Shown piece after piece: positions 51,020-61,899 of a stretch of 64,000 nt of DNA (its first letter is position 1; each line of letters begins with the position of its first letter). The position numbers were made by a program, and so were the translations under genes. Origin of the DNA: Saprospiraceae bacterium (lineage in GTDB: Bacteria; Bacteroidota; Bacteroidia; Chitinophagales; Saprospiraceae); the NCBI GenBank assembly GCA_016713025.1, contig JADJPZ010000003.1:1-64000 (forward strand), given 5' to 3'. The notes below the pieces were generated by a model. That model worked only from the letters and a program-made list of their open reading frames with translations, had not been told where the DNA came from and did no database searches.

Positions 51020-51455
51020 ATGCAACCTCTCTGAAGTCATTTACGTCTTTGAATATATTGATTTTACTATAATTTTAATGGAAAGTTAAATTTTGATATG
51101 AAGTAAAGGTAGTCTCACCCCAGGGCATGACAGGTTCTTTAGGGAATGATGGTTGATGGCAGTAAAATTGGCTTTTCAAACCCCCTAAAGGCCCCTAAAG
51201 GGGAGTCCTGCGCTCTAGGATGCGGTTTTGGGGTTTTGGGGTTTTCACTTTTGGCTCCGCTACCCCTGCCCTTGAAGGGGAATCCTGCGCTTCGATTTTC
51301 AGAATTGGGTAGGTCGTCCCTTCAGGGATTGAGGGTTGCGGGAAGATATTTTGCCTTTTTGTGAATCCTCCCAACTTCATCAGCTAAAACTTTCATTAAC
51401 ATCGCAGTAGAACTCAATAAAATATTAATTAACCCTTTATTAAAAATTGTATCCA

Positions 51456-52139
51456 ATGATGACAAGACTTTTTATTTTCACTTTCTCCATTTTTGTATGT
51501 GGACAGGCTATGGCCCAAAGTAAATCACTTCCTTCATTTACATCGATCTCGACGAGTGGTAGTGTGCAGGTCGAGTTGGTCAAGAGCAGTGTATCCAAAG
51601 CTGATTACACCATTCTGAAAGGCGATGAAGATGACCTGTATATCGAAGTCAAAGGCAATGAACTCTTTGTAAAAATTAAGCCGCAGGTTGGATTTTGGAA
51701 TAGCTCCAATACCAAAGCCAAAGTGACTGTACATTACCAAAACCTTAATAGTATAGATTGTGCTGCGGGCTCCAGTGTAAAATCTGAATCAGAAATTGTA
51801 ACGGACAATATGGATATAGAGTCTTCTTCAGGAGCGAGTTGCAGTGTAGTGATCAAAAGTACTGATTTGAGTGTGGATGCTTCATCAGGATCAAAAGTTG
51901 CTGTCTCTGGAAGTGCCAAATCTGTCAACTATGATGCTTCATCAGGTGCAAGGATTGATGCTGCCAGCCTGCTGGCTTCAGACGCTATCGCAGATGTTTC
52001 GTCAGGTGCAAGTATATCATTGTACGCAAGTAAAAAACTCAATGCAGATGCCAGTTCAGGTGGAAGCATTAAGTACAAGGGAGATCCAGAAAAAACCAAT
52101 ATTTCTTCAGGGATTTCAGGTAGTATCAGGTCATACTAA
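51456..52139 (+). CDS. Head GIN domain (DUF2807) exported protein
   Basis: 227 aa from ATG 51456 with a signal peptide (RLFIFTFSIFVCGQAMAQ). The DUF2807 adhesin-like beta-solenoid follows: FTSISTSGSVQVELVKS, YTILKGDEDDLYIEVKGNEL and then a ladder of SSGA/SSGS turns (ESSSGASCSVVI, VDASSGSKVAVSG, YDASSGARIDAAS, DVSSGASISLYAS, ADASSGGSIKYKG) at about 21-residue spacing. It is exported and probably surface-bound. Its role is unknown. The regular D-A/V-SSG-A turn indicates a right-handed parallel beta-helix. Monocistronic. Confidence 0.88.
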   Translation: MMTRLFIFTFSIFVCGQAMAQSKSLPSFTSISTSGSVQVELVKSSVSKADYTILKGDEDDLYIEVKGNELFVKIKPQVGFWNSSNTKAKVTVHYQNLNSIDCAAGSSVKSESEIVTDNMDIESSSGASCSVVIKSTDLSVDASSGSKVAVSGSAKSVNYDASSGARIDAASLLASDAIADVSSGASISLYASKKLNADASSGGSIKYKGDPEKTNISSGISGSIRSY

Positions 52140-52443
52140 AAGAACATTGAATTAACATATCAAAAATCTCCAATGGTCGCAGATGGCATCTGCTATCATG
52201 TTTTTTACTTACCTGAGATTCATAAGAGATTACAAAATAATCAACATACAAAGTTAGCAAAAGTAAGGAACCAAAAAGCACATGGCAAAGAAAAATAGCG
52301 CATCACAAGTAGAACCTGCGATGTGCTATTTTTAGTACTTTGCTTACAATCAACGCATTGCAAATGCTTGATGTATGGGATCGAAGTTACAAACTTCGAC
52401 CATCAGGATGGATATGACCAATAACATTAAAAAAATTTAGGAG
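52140..52443. other. Intergenic region with repeat B1
   Basis: No gene. A GGTCGCAGAT...ATCTGC hairpin lies near 52175; repeat B1 follows at 52276-52407. Confidence 0.55.
52276..52407. repeat. Dispersed palindromic repeat, copy B1
   Basis: A hairpin of GCAAAGAAAAATAGCGCATC against GATGTGCTATTTTTAGTACT, then TTACAATCAACGCATTGCAA and the small palindrome CGAAGTTACAAACTTCG. Nearly identical sequence occurs at 54900-55016 and partly at 61900-61999. Confidence 0.8.
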
Positions 52444-53880
52444 TCATAATCTCACCCAGAGCTTCGAAAAAAATTCTTTGCCATCTTTATAAATTTTAAT
52501 GACATATGTCCCTGATGTCAGGTATTGTAAATCAAACTGATGGCTGCCGTTTGCCAAATCACTTTCGACATAAACATTCTTACCTACGGTATTAAATATT
52601 CGCATTTCTACATCTGTATCAGATCCGGTTATTTCTACATGCAAATATCCGGAAGTAGAAGGATTTGAAAAAAATTTGATGGCTATAGTACTCATTTTAT
52701 CCTGGTCATCTGTCCAGGAGACAGTGCCGTTGCCATCAAATTTTATCAAGTGGTTTCTGAATATTTTATCACTCAAAATATCAAATCTAGCCCCATATAC
52801 AATCACTCCTCCGTCACTGGTAGCCAAAATGCCAGTAGGTGTATATCTGTATCGCGGATCCTGAGTAAAATAAACTTCCCACTGTTTGTTCAATAAAGAA
52901 TCAAATTGCAAAACATAGAATCCTCTGTTTTTTCTAAAAAATACATCATCCCCTCCACCTATAAATAATCTATTTCTCTCTACGTAATCAAATACGGAAT
53001 TGGGAAATCCAAAAACGCTAGCTTGCTTTAAGCCATTAGCTCTTATTCTAACGAAGGCAGTATCAAATTCCTGAAATAATACATTGTAATCTCTTAAGTA
53101 GGTATCACTAAAGCCTGCGCCTATAGAGGACCCTACTAAATATGAATTTTCTTTCCATTTTATGATTTTAACCTGATTGTCCATTGTAATATAGTTGTCT
53201 TTTTTACTGTATCCCAAATGTCTAAAATTTTGATCCAATCTGTGTAAAAAACCACTGAGACAAATATAACCATCTCGTGCAATATCTTTGACTATGGAAT
53301 AGCAATGGCCGAAGTAACTTCTTTCCTTTAAATTTACCAATTGTGCATCAATATTGTAAGTCAACAAATCAATATTAAAGAACCATATTTTGGAGTTTTC
53401 TGATTCATTATGAAATCCGTTCCATGCGTTTCCTACCATCAGTAGTCTTTCTTTTTCTAATATCCCGTCCAGTAGAGCCAGATGTTGGCTATCATGCAAA
53501 GTGTCATGTTTGGCAAATGTAATATTTAGGTTAAGATCCATTTCTGTCAATGTAAAAATATTAGGTGCAGCTGATCCTAAAAGAAGTAAGCGTTCCTTAG
53601 ATGGCAAATAAAATACTCTCAGCAATTGATGCTCCAATGAGCTAAAACTGAAGTTCTTTTGTTTTAATAAGAAACCTTCTTTACTTAATATTTCTATCCT
53701 ACTTTCCGTTTTGGATTGATATGATATGAATAATAATCTCTGATCCATCAATTCAATCCCGCCTTTATAAATAGAATAATTTCCATCATTTTGTATCTTT
53801 TCCCACAAATAATCTACTTGCGAAAGCCCCTCCATAAGTAGTGCCAAAAGAAAGAAGACAATTTTTAGAAAGTTTTTCAT
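52444..53880 (-). CDS. Secreted T9SS-sorted protein with propeller-like repeats
   Basis: 478 aa from ATG 53880 (MKNFLKIVFFLLALLMEGLSQ, signal peptide). The mature region contains repeated strands such as IYKGGIELMDQRLLFISYQS, YLPSKERLLLLGSAAP and FGFPNSVFDYVERNRLFIGGGDD, suggesting a beta-propeller of the kind used in cell-surface reporters. The last 80 residues form a type IX sorting domain: IAIKFFSNPSTSGYLHVEI, VEMRIFNTVGKNVYVES, YLTSGTYVIKIYKDG. It is exported across the outer membrane by T9SS and anchored or released. The ligand is unknown. It lies in a same-strand series of T9SS genes separated by repeat family B. Confidence 0.82.
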   Translation of the reverse strand: MKNFLKIVFFLLALLMEGLSQVDYLWEKIQNDGNYSIYKGGIELMDQRLLFISYQSKTESRIEILSKEGFLLKQKNFSFSSLEHQLLRVFYLPSKERLLLLGSAAPNIFTLTEMDLNLNITFAKHDTLHDSQHLALLDGILEKERLLMVGNAWNGFHNESENSKIWFFNIDLLTYNIDAQLVNLKERSYFGHCYSIVKDIARDGYICLSGFLHRLDQNFRHLGYSKKDNYITMDNQVKIIKWKENSYLVGSSIGAGFSDTYLRDYNVLFQEFDTAFVRIRANGLKQASVFGFPNSVFDYVERNRLFIGGGDDVFFRKNRGFYVLQFDSLLNKQWEVYFTQDPRYRYTPTGILATSDGGVIVYGARFDILSDKIFRNHLIKFDGNGTVSWTDDQDKMSTIAIKFFSNPSTSGYLHVEITGSDTDVEMRIFNTVGKNVYVESDLANGSHQFDLQYLTSGTYVIKIYKDGKEFFSKLWVRL

Positions 53881-53953
53881 GCCTATCATGTTATTAATTG
53901 AGAATATTTATTTCATTTTAAAAGGGCGGGATTTACCAATAATTAACATTTTA

Positions 53954-54460
53954 TTAAGTACCAGGTAAAGGATCAGGATATTGATATCTCCATATTATAT
54001 CTCCTATGGTCAAGGTTCCCAACCATCTCTCTTTTCTAAATGGATGTACAAGTAGAGAGCCTTGCCAACTAGTAAAATCAACCACATCTTTATTTTCATT
54101 AGTTGCTATTTGAAGGCAATTTGATTCTAATACATCAAGATAATTATTTAATTCATAAGAATCAAGACAATAAATGTCATATCCTTCTTGAGTCAAAGTT
54201 CCATCAGCAGCTTCATAATCACTACAATTAAGGTGTTCATTATCTGGTAAAGGAAAATTTATTGATTGACAGTCCATACCCAAGATTATAAAACTTAGTA
54301 TTCTCTGTCACAGGTACTTCTGAAACATTGGTAGTTTCTACTCCCAACAACTGGAAATAGACCTTATGACTTACTTCCTGCCCTAAAGCGACATAGGGAG
54401 TTAGAAAAAGATAACGAATACCTTAATCAACTTTGCTAAATTTAATCTTTGTTGTTTCAT
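53954..54460 (-). pseudogene. Frameshifted small secreted protein
   Basis: From ATG 54460 the frame opens with a signal-peptide-like KQQRLNLAKLIKVFVIFF, then breaks (stop in an unshifted TTTTTCTAA). The signal continues in another frame as LTPYVALGQEVSHKVYFQLLG, then in a third from 54283 (MDCQSINFPLPDNEHLNC to WRYQYPDPLPGT, stop 53954). Rejoined it would be about 165 aa. No family recognised; the C-terminal part is cysteine-containing and acidic. The gene is either decayed or affected by homopolymer errors (T-run at the first break). Confidence 0.5.
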
Positions 54461-55284
54461 TTTTGTCGTTTTTTATTTTAAATCATACTTTGGACTGAAA
54501 TATGCATATGAGGATCAAATAAAATTTGAAACAATATTTTATTTAATATATTTTTATCCATCATCATTTTGGTGCATAAAATTACTATTTTTGATAACAC
54601 AATATAACTTAAAAAGTAAATCATTATTATGCATACACATCAAAGTCATATTCATTCGCTAAACAGTAATCTCATCATATTGATCATTATGATTTATTGG
54701 TAATGCAAAGGTAAAAGGAAATATCTCCTTTAAGTTATGACCGGAATCACTTTAGAGTATGATTTGTTTCAGATAGATATGACACCAGTTCTCCGATGGT
54801 CGCAGATTGCATCTGCGAACCAATATCTTAAGATTCTGTGACTCAATATAAGTTGCTATAACATAATCAAAATGACAACGATAACAACAGTATCAACCGA
54901 AAAGCACATGGCAAAGAAAAATAGTGCACCACATGTAGAACCTGCGATGCGCTATTTTTAGTACTTTGCTTACAATCAACGCATTGCAAATGCTTGATGT
55001 ATTGGATCGAAGTTACATTTATCTGCCTTCAGAAGGGTTAAAGTTCTCTAAAAAATATCGATGGGCTAAGACAATATATCTTAACCCATCGTAGTGACAT
55101 TTTTCGTCGAACATCTATTTTATCCCTGACAAGTTTCTCCCCATCAGAACCTAATTCCACTTCAATAGACATTACAAAGGTAAAAGGTAACAATCAAATT
55201 TGTTCAAAATTCAGAAAAAAACAGACTACTTTTTGTCCATTATAACAATTTATTTGATGATCAATTATTTTTGTATATTTATGT
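54461..55284. other. Intergenic region with repeat B2
   Basis: No gene supported. Contains the second GGTCGCAGAT/ATCTGCG hairpin (about 54797-54818) and repeat B2. Confidence 0.55.
54900..55016. repeat. Dispersed palindromic repeat, copy B2
   Basis: Matches B1 almost base for base through GCACATGGCAAAGAAAAATA, the ATGCGCTATTTTTAGTACTT arm and the GCATTGCAAATGCTTGATGT segment, with a handful of substitutions. The end is shortened (GATCGAAGTTACATTT). Confidence 0.8.
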
Positions 55285-57440
55285 TCAAAATGAAAATTTC
55301 ACCCACTTATTACCTATTCTATAACCGTTTTCATATTCAAATACAATAATGTAAGGCCCTGATTTCCATCCACTAACATCAATTTTGATAGTTGGTTCGC
55401 TAACCACATTTCCTTGGTACACTTCTTCACCCAAAATATTAAATATAGTATAATAAATAGGATAAATATTTGCATCTCCAAAATCAATGTTCAGTAAATC
55501 AGATGTCGGATTTGGATATATTTTAGTCTGACTAACTATTCTTTCAAATTTAAGTGTAGATAATAAACATTCCTGACTCAGTGGATGCTTGTACTTCAAA
55601 ATGCCTCTGTCATGGTAACATGTCAATGTTTGGATTGTACCACTTTTAAGGTCGTCCTGATATAAAAAACCAAAATTTATCGCCCCAATTCCTTCAACCC
55701 ATATCATTTTACCAAACTTTTTATCCAATTCAGCATTTTCAAATTTCAGTATTAATCTTTTTTTGAAATGTCCATTTGAAAATTGTATAGAGTCCACTTG
55801 TTTTACAAAAGCTAAGCCAAGATTTTCAGGAAGTACAAACTTATCATTTTCTTTTAGAGCAAAATCATACAATAATTTTTCATACCTCCATTCTTTTAGG
55901 TGTGTAACTGAGTCAACCTGAGCGTAATACACCTGGCCTCGTTCATCCCATCTCACAGCTCTCCGATCTTTGAAGGTTTGATTTTTTTCATCACGATAAT
56001 GGATTGATCTATAAAAAAAATTTCCTTTGCCAATAGCAAATAAACTAGAATCTCCCTTAAAAGTAAGCTCAGTAGACATTTGACTGCCAACCGGTGAAAT
56101 GCATGAGTAATAAAATATTTTGTGCTGCATGGTAGGTTGATCATAGAAACGCAAATCAGAGTTAGTTTTAGTTATGACAAAATCATTGCAAGTATTGTCA
56201 TCGAAACAGCCGATGCTGTCCAATTTTAATAAATAATAATAGTAAACAAAAGGCTCATATGTAGTCTGCACTAATCCACTGCCTAAAAAAATATTCCCAT
56301 CCTTTATTCCTAAAGTACCTGCAAATCCATGAAAGGTAGCAGGCTTATTAAAATATTTATTTATCAATCCATCGCCTAGAAAATTTCTAAAAGTCCTATA
56401 CCACTTTTGATTCCCTGAAATATCAAAAGCAGATAAGAAAGCTGCATTATGCAGTGCTGCTATAGAGTCCACAACACTAACTGTACTAAAAGCATATATA
56501 ACATCTCCTTCTATATATAATCTACATGGATTACTACTATCTATAAGTGGCAGGTCTATTGGCGTTTTTATCTGAATTTTATTTTCTAATTTACCTTCAT
56601 CGTTTACTATAGATACTGAATTAAAATTATCTGGGTAACCCTCGCCAATAGGGCGGTGAACTTTTGCAAAGTATATCTTGTTGTTTTTATCAATCACAGA
56701 GTTGGGAATAAGACCTAATCCGGACAGTTCTGTGTCTTCCCATCTCCAAATTTCCTTTTTTTGATGATTGTATTTAATAAATCCATTATAACCTTTAGCC
56801 CAAATTGAAAAATTTGGGTTGTGATATTGTCGTAGGTATTGCACTATAAGTTGGTTGTTTTTGTCTTTCTGCACGTAAATGTTAAATAGATGACCTGTGG
56901 TATTCTCGTCCCATAGAAGCCTGATGGTTTTTACCCCTGTTATTTTATTGTACCATGCTATGAATGGTATCCAGTATTCATGGTTATATTTATATCCAAT
57001 ATGCATATTTCCACCTATGATAATTTCATCACCAATTTCGACCACAGAATTTGCACCCCAAGCAACCCAGTATCTACTTCAAATGTAATATAGGATATAT
57101 TTTCCATATATTCATCCAAGATAGCTAAGGCCGGTCTATCATTTTGATAGCCTGCGATATAAGTAGTCTTTTTATTATCACTAATTAATAATACTTTTGT
57201 ACCGCCTCGCAGATTAAAATCTAAAATCTTTTTTTTACGTATTATGGCACCTTCCATGCTTATGTCTTGGATTTCCAGGTATATAGGAGTATTAATTAAA
57301 GTCCTAACATAGTTGTTTTGAAATGCCAAACTTTGAACATAACTGGAGTTTACTATACTATCAATAATATTAAAGTTTACCTGACCGCCTACATCAAGGG
57401 AGATAGCTACTAATAGAAAAACAGGAAGAGATATTTTCAT
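55285..57440 (-). pseudogene. Secreted T9SS-sorted protein with one frameshift
   Basis: Start ATG 57440 (MKISLPVFLLVAISLDVGGQ, signal peptide). The first frame runs to about 57055; the second continues to 55285. The join DTG-VAWGANSVVEIGDEI is restored by one extra G in the GGG at about 57062. Together about 718 aa: a beta-rich ligand-like region with GDEIIIGGNMHIGYKYNHEYW and WYRTFRNFLGDG, then a long middle and a type IX sorting domain at the end (KIYPNPTSDLLNIDF, YTIFNILGEEVYQGNV, SGPYIIVFEYENGYRIG). A homopolymer one-base deletion is the simplest explanation, so the gene may be intact in vivo. Confidence 0.78.
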
Positions 57441-57524
57441 TGGTTTAAATTTTAATAAACATGATTGGGGCATATACCCCAATCAAAGCTATTTTTGATT
57501 TTTTTAAAAACATATAATATAACA

Positions 57525-58133
57525 CTATAATTTTACAAATTTTTTTACCTGTGGTTTATTGCTTCCGGATGTTTGAATAGTATAAATACCCGGTTTCAGA
57601 TCCGAAATATCCATTTCATAGTAATGAGTATTAGAACCTACTAATGCCTCTTTTATCAAAATACCTTCTGCTGATATAATCATTATTTTATGATCTGTTG
57701 TTCCAGTCAATAGAGATATCCTTAATTTGGTATCAGATGGATTTGGATATAACGTAATTTCTTCGGAAATGTCAGCTTTTGATTCGGACCTTGATTCTAC
57801 ACCCTTATCAGGCAATGGATGTGAATGTTCAATATATTCACCAGTTATTTTGGTATAAATGCCTCTGGCATAGCCAGAAATTGGGTGCAGTTGTTGTCCA
57901 AATTTAATTAATAAGGCTTTTTTACCAGGAGTAAGTTTATAATCTTTTGGATTTTCCAGCCATTCCAAATTAATTTTCTGTGCTTGAACAAAACCTGCTT
58001 CCTTTTCGGATTTAGTATGTATCTTATCCAAAAATTTATTCGCTGTGTGATATTCGCTTTTGTTGACCAACGCACTAAAATAATCAATAGCTACATCAAA
58101 GTCTGATTCTGATTCTACAATAAAAGATTCCAT
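57525..58133 (-). CDS. T9SS sorting-domain fragment, C-terminal part of the subtilase separated by an in-frame stop
   Basis: Begins at ATG 58133 (MESFIVESESDFDVAIDYFS), but reading backwards the same frame continues without a break (NTLRRTEIFKQNTKELKEK) to a single TAA at 58196-58194 that ends the upstream 930-aa protein. Residues 1-120 are helical, probably a coiled-coil linker (SALVNKSEYHTANKFLDK); residues 125-202 are a type IX sorting domain (EEITLYPNPSDTKLRISLL, GIYTIQTSGSNKPQVKKFV). As a separate gene it would lack a signal peptide, so it cannot be secreted alone. It is best regarded as the 3' part of the subtilase gene. Confidence 0.72.
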   Translation of the reverse strand: MESFIVESESDFDVAIDYFSALVNKSEYHTANKFLDKIHTKSEKEAGFVQAQKINLEWLENPKDYKLTPGKKALLIKFGQQLHPISGYARGIYTKITGEYIEHSHPLPDKGVESRSESKADISEEITLYPNPSDTKLRISLLTGTTDHKIMIISAEGILIKEALVGSNTHYYEMDISDLKPGIYTIQTSGSNKPQVKKFVKL

Positions 58134-58193
58134 TTTTTCTTTTAATTCCTTTGTATTTTGTTTGAAAATCTCCGTTCTCCTTAAAGTATTATA

Positions 58194-60986
58194 TTAATCC
58201 TTCTTTTGTAATAGATCTGTGTTTAGTGTATTAAGTACATTCATTTTATTAGGGTCGGACACTTTAGTTTTGGCAGAAATTTCTTGATTTAAAGTTTCAA
58301 TTTGACTTTTTAACTCTTTCAGTTTGTTGTAAGGCAATTCTTCTACATTACCAAAAATAAATTCATTGACATTTGATAAGGGGCGAAAACCACCACCTTC
58401 ACAGAATAGAGACGCTTGAGGTTTATCATAAGATAAATTACATATTCCAAACGTTCCGGAAGGCACTTTTGTACTTGTTGGGGAAATGTTTATTTTAATT
58501 TTATAGGTAAAAATAGACCAAGGTGCGCCCCACTGATGATAGATGCGATTAAATGAAGCTATTCCACCAGTTTTTGCAAAAACATTGCCTGCTTCGGTAT
58601 TAAAATCTAACTCTTGCGTTGCTCTTACACTACCAGGATAGCCTGGAGGAGCATAAAACACCACATCATGGTTTGATGGAGAAATATGACAGTTCTCTGT
58701 AAATGATAAATTTTCGTTACTCGCTTCAAAATACTGACCTATTTCACCGGATGAGTATTTATTTCTATAAAGTCTATTTTCACCCGAACCTGTAGCCAAA
58801 TTTAATGAGCCAATGGTGTTGAAATTAAAGAAATTTTCGAAGATTTCAGATCTAGTTGAACCTGATTGGTAAGTGCCATAATACAAATTATTGAAGGTAT
58901 TACTAATAATTTTTATTAAACCAATGTTATTACTTGCTTCAGAATGAATCCCATATAACCCTCCATTAAAAATATTATTATTTATCTCTGAGGCATTTGT
59001 TGATACAATTGTTTGAATTAAGGAGACACTCTTTGATGTAGTATTACCGTTAAATACATTATTGTTTTCGACCGAGACATTTGCATCATATGCTGTTATT
59101 CCGGTTCTCGTGTAATTATTAAAATTGTTGCCATTAAAAATAATCCCATCAGCATCCCAAATTGTAACACAATCATTTTCTGTAAAAAAATTGCAATTCA
59201 GAAATTGACTTCTTTCAACTCCAATATTCCTCATAAAAGCACAAGCTCTTCTACAATTTATAAAATTAGCATTATTTGCATAAACTAATCCCCCCCAATA
59301 ATTTTGGAATTCTGGCCACGGGTAATCATTATTTAACATTTCTATTCCTTCATATGCATTGCTTATTGTTGCACCATTTATAAGTACAATTGTTCCTGCT
59401 TGATTTGATGAAGGCATAATAAACGGCGATGCAGCTTGTCCTACATTGGGGTTTCCTTCTAAATCAATACCTTGCCATTTATCACCACAATTTACAGTTA
59501 GTGTAGCCGTATTTAAAACAAGTTTTGCACCTCTTTTTACCAATATTCTGGAATTAGGATTAAACTTTATTATTGCATTGGAGTTTATTGTCAATTCAGC
59601 CCCAGCTTGAATTATTAAATTTCCTGAGATTACTTTATCTGTGTTATAAGTAGTATTTTGGCTTATATAGACATTTGTTCCTTGATAGTTTTGTGCCATT
59701 TGTACAGCAGCATAAGCATCAATTATTCCGTTGGTTATTAGTCCATTATAATGGGAAGCATTATTAGGTAGACCTGAATGAGTTGTTTTTATAATATGTT
59801 CGATATCTTGCGGTGATAGACATGGATTTACCGCCTTCATTAAAGCTACAATACCAGCGACAGAAGGCGCACCGAATGAAGTATTGCCTGAGCCAACTGC
59901 GCAAGTATTGTGTGCTTGTAGTCTTGGCACATTGACGCACAAAGCAAAAATGTCCATATTTGGTGAGAATGTATCGCCTAGAGGACCATATTCAATATAA
60001 TTTCTATTTATATCTGCTTGTCCAACATATATGACACCATTTATTTGTCTAATGTTTGAATTATTATCTCCGAAGGCGGTAACTAATAGAGTGACTCCAT
60101 TGTCAACCATTTCCTGTGCTTCTGATGTTGTTAATCCTGTACCAGAATAACTAATACTTATTATCTTATGCCCATCTTGGTATGCTTGCCAAATTCCAGA
60201 ATTAGGATTTCCTGACGTACAGTCTGAAGCCACACAATACCCTGCAACTTTTGTAAGATTTCCAGTTCCAGCAGAACATATATTATTATTTATAATGGCT
60301 GAAACTGCTCCGGCAACCATAAACCCATGACCACATCCAACAAATATAGGATTACAATTCCCTTTTATGCTTGTAAATTTTCCTAATAAGTCAGAATGAG
60401 AATTGTTAAAAAATTGATCTACTACAGCCACAGTAATTGATGGACTTCCTTGTGTAATCATCCATGCACAGGGAACATTCATTCCTGTCAAATACCAATC
60501 ACCACCACCTTGTAGTAAAGGATCATTATAACCAATTGGATTATTACAACTATTCATATCTTCATTGGTTAAGTGACATTCATTGATTTGCTTGTTTGAT
60601 TTACTTTCCACAAGCGTTTCTAAAGAAATTTCATCACAAATCAATGTGACTTCATCTATAAAAGGACATAGTCTTAATTTTTCAAACAATGTTGAATATT
60701 CGTTATTATCAGATAATTCTATTCTAAATAAGTCTTTAACTCTTTTAGATTTACCATCTGGTCTATGCTGAATAATTTTTTTTACCTTATATTTCTGAAA
60801 AATATTATTTAAATTTGTGTTTTTTGTTTCTTTAGTTTTAACATTCAATGGTTTTTCCATTTCAGTTAAAGCACGATAAACAATTCCATAGCATTGTTTT
60901 GGAGTATATTCTTGAGAAAAAACCTTTTGGATAGAATTTAGCATCAGAAAGAAAAATACTATTATACTAATTATAAACTTTCTCAT
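58194..60986 (-). CDS. Secreted S8 subtilase with beta-helix domain, premature stop
   Basis: 930 aa with signal peptide (FIISIIVFFFLMLNSIQKVFS) and an N-terminal propeptide-like part. Subtilase triad: Asp in VAVVDQFFNNSHSDL, His in GCGHGFMVAGAVSA, Ser in NTSFGAPSVAGIVALMKA (GTSxAxP is slightly altered to TSFGAPS). Residues about 440-850 form a right-handed parallel beta-helix with repeats such as NNIFNGGLYGIHSEASNN and NTFNNLYYGTYQSGS. The protein stops at TAA 58194 before the T9SS domain that continues in frame downstream. As it stands the enzyme would be exported to the periplasm but not sorted by T9SS. An 1153-aa reading is normal for such proteases. Confidence 0.8.
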   Translation of the reverse strand: MRKFIISIIVFFFLMLNSIQKVFSQEYTPKQCYGIVYRALTEMEKPLNVKTKETKNTNLNNIFQKYKVKKIIQHRPDGKSKRVKDLFRIELSDNNEYSTLFEKLRLCPFIDEVTLICDEISLETLVESKSNKQINECHLTNEDMNSCNNPIGYNDPLLQGGGDWYLTGMNVPCAWMITQGSPSITVAVVDQFFNNSHSDLLGKFTSIKGNCNPIFVGCGHGFMVAGAVSAIINNNICSAGTGNLTKVAGYCVASDCTSGNPNSGIWQAYQDGHKIISISYSGTGLTTSEAQEMVDNGVTLLVTAFGDNNSNIRQINGVIYVGQADINRNYIEYGPLGDTFSPNMDIFALCVNVPRLQAHNTCAVGSGNTSFGAPSVAGIVALMKAVNPCLSPQDIEHIIKTTHSGLPNNASHYNGLITNGIIDAYAAVQMAQNYQGTNVYISQNTTYNTDKVISGNLIIQAGAELTINSNAIIKFNPNSRILVKRGAKLVLNTATLTVNCGDKWQGIDLEGNPNVGQAASPFIMPSSNQAGTIVLINGATISNAYEGIEMLNNDYPWPEFQNYWGGLVYANNANFINCRRACAFMRNIGVERSQFLNCNFFTENDCVTIWDADGIIFNGNNFNNYTRTGITAYDANVSVENNNVFNGNTTSKSVSLIQTIVSTNASEINNNIFNGGLYGIHSEASNNIGLIKIISNTFNNLYYGTYQSGSTRSEIFENFFNFNTIGSLNLATGSGENRLYRNKYSSGEIGQYFEASNENLSFTENCHISPSNHDVVFYAPPGYPGSVRATQELDFNTEAGNVFAKTGGIASFNRIYHQWGAPWSIFTYKIKINISPTSTKVPSGTFGICNLSYDKPQASLFCEGGGFRPLSNVNEFIFGNVEELPYNKLKELKSQIETLNQEISAKTKVSDPNKMNVLNTLNTDLLQKKD

Positions 60987-61124
60987 TTTTTTAAAATTTT
61001 AAATTTGTTAATAAATATTTTCAAAAATTACTCCCTACTTTCTTTCTGTCAAGGTGGTGTTCGGGAAATAAATCCACCTCCATAAACATATTATGGTTTG
61101 AAAAAATGAAAAAAACAAACCTAT

Positions 61125-61225
61125 AATAAAGAAAGCCGTTATATTTGCACTTTGTATCCTCGACGATACTACGGAGAGTCTGCAGCCCCTACTAGGGCAT
61201 ACATAGCAGGCTCTTCTTTATTTTG
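61125..61225. ncRNA. Candidate structured RNA or palindromic element
   Basis: An outer stem AATAAAGAA with TTCTTTATT encloses GTATC-C-TCG/ac/GATAC, and AGAGTCTGC / GCAGGCTCT holding a GCCC-CTACTA-GGGC hairpin. TATATTTG just inside the left arm resembles a -7 promoter element. No known RNA family was recognised; a mobile palindrome is an alternative. Confidence 0.35.
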
Positions 61226-61899
61226 GAAAGTCCTATTGAATCTTTTTCTATTTTTGTTTTGCGAAAATGAGTTTTTAAAACCTCCCTTACTCTTTGTCTT
61301 TTCACTAAGAACTTTGTAAAACTAATAGGATTACTGCCTTTTGTCTTCTACATTGTAACTCATAGCGTCTTTCTCTTGATTTTGTCCGCTATTTGTTGAG
61401 CTTGTGTCTACATATCAGATACTCCGGGGGCTTCCTTTTAGCTATGTAGAAATACACTACTTTTAGCGCATTTTTTAAGGTATTTCCGTACATTCTAACA
61501 TATTTTTGCATCCCGTTGAAAAAATGCAAGATAATAATCGGCTTCTCTTTAAAGCCAATTTACTACACGGTCACAATATTTATATATGATGTGACCAACA
61601 ATAACACTGTAATAAGACGAATGCAGACGCATTTATCCTATACTTATTCCAAACTTAATTCTCTCAACGGGTGCAGATATACAATACTTAGGATTTTAAA
61701 TTCTCACAGTTTTCTATCTTTTACAGTATTCTAAGTAAAGTTACACAAATATACTTAATATATTTTATTCAAATGTCAATTTTTTATTATTTTACATATA
61801 TTTTTACAATATATATATATATATATACGAAATCAATGTGTTATAAAAATGTACTTTAAATATTTTTTTTGATTCTCGTCTCTTAATATTCAAGAATTA

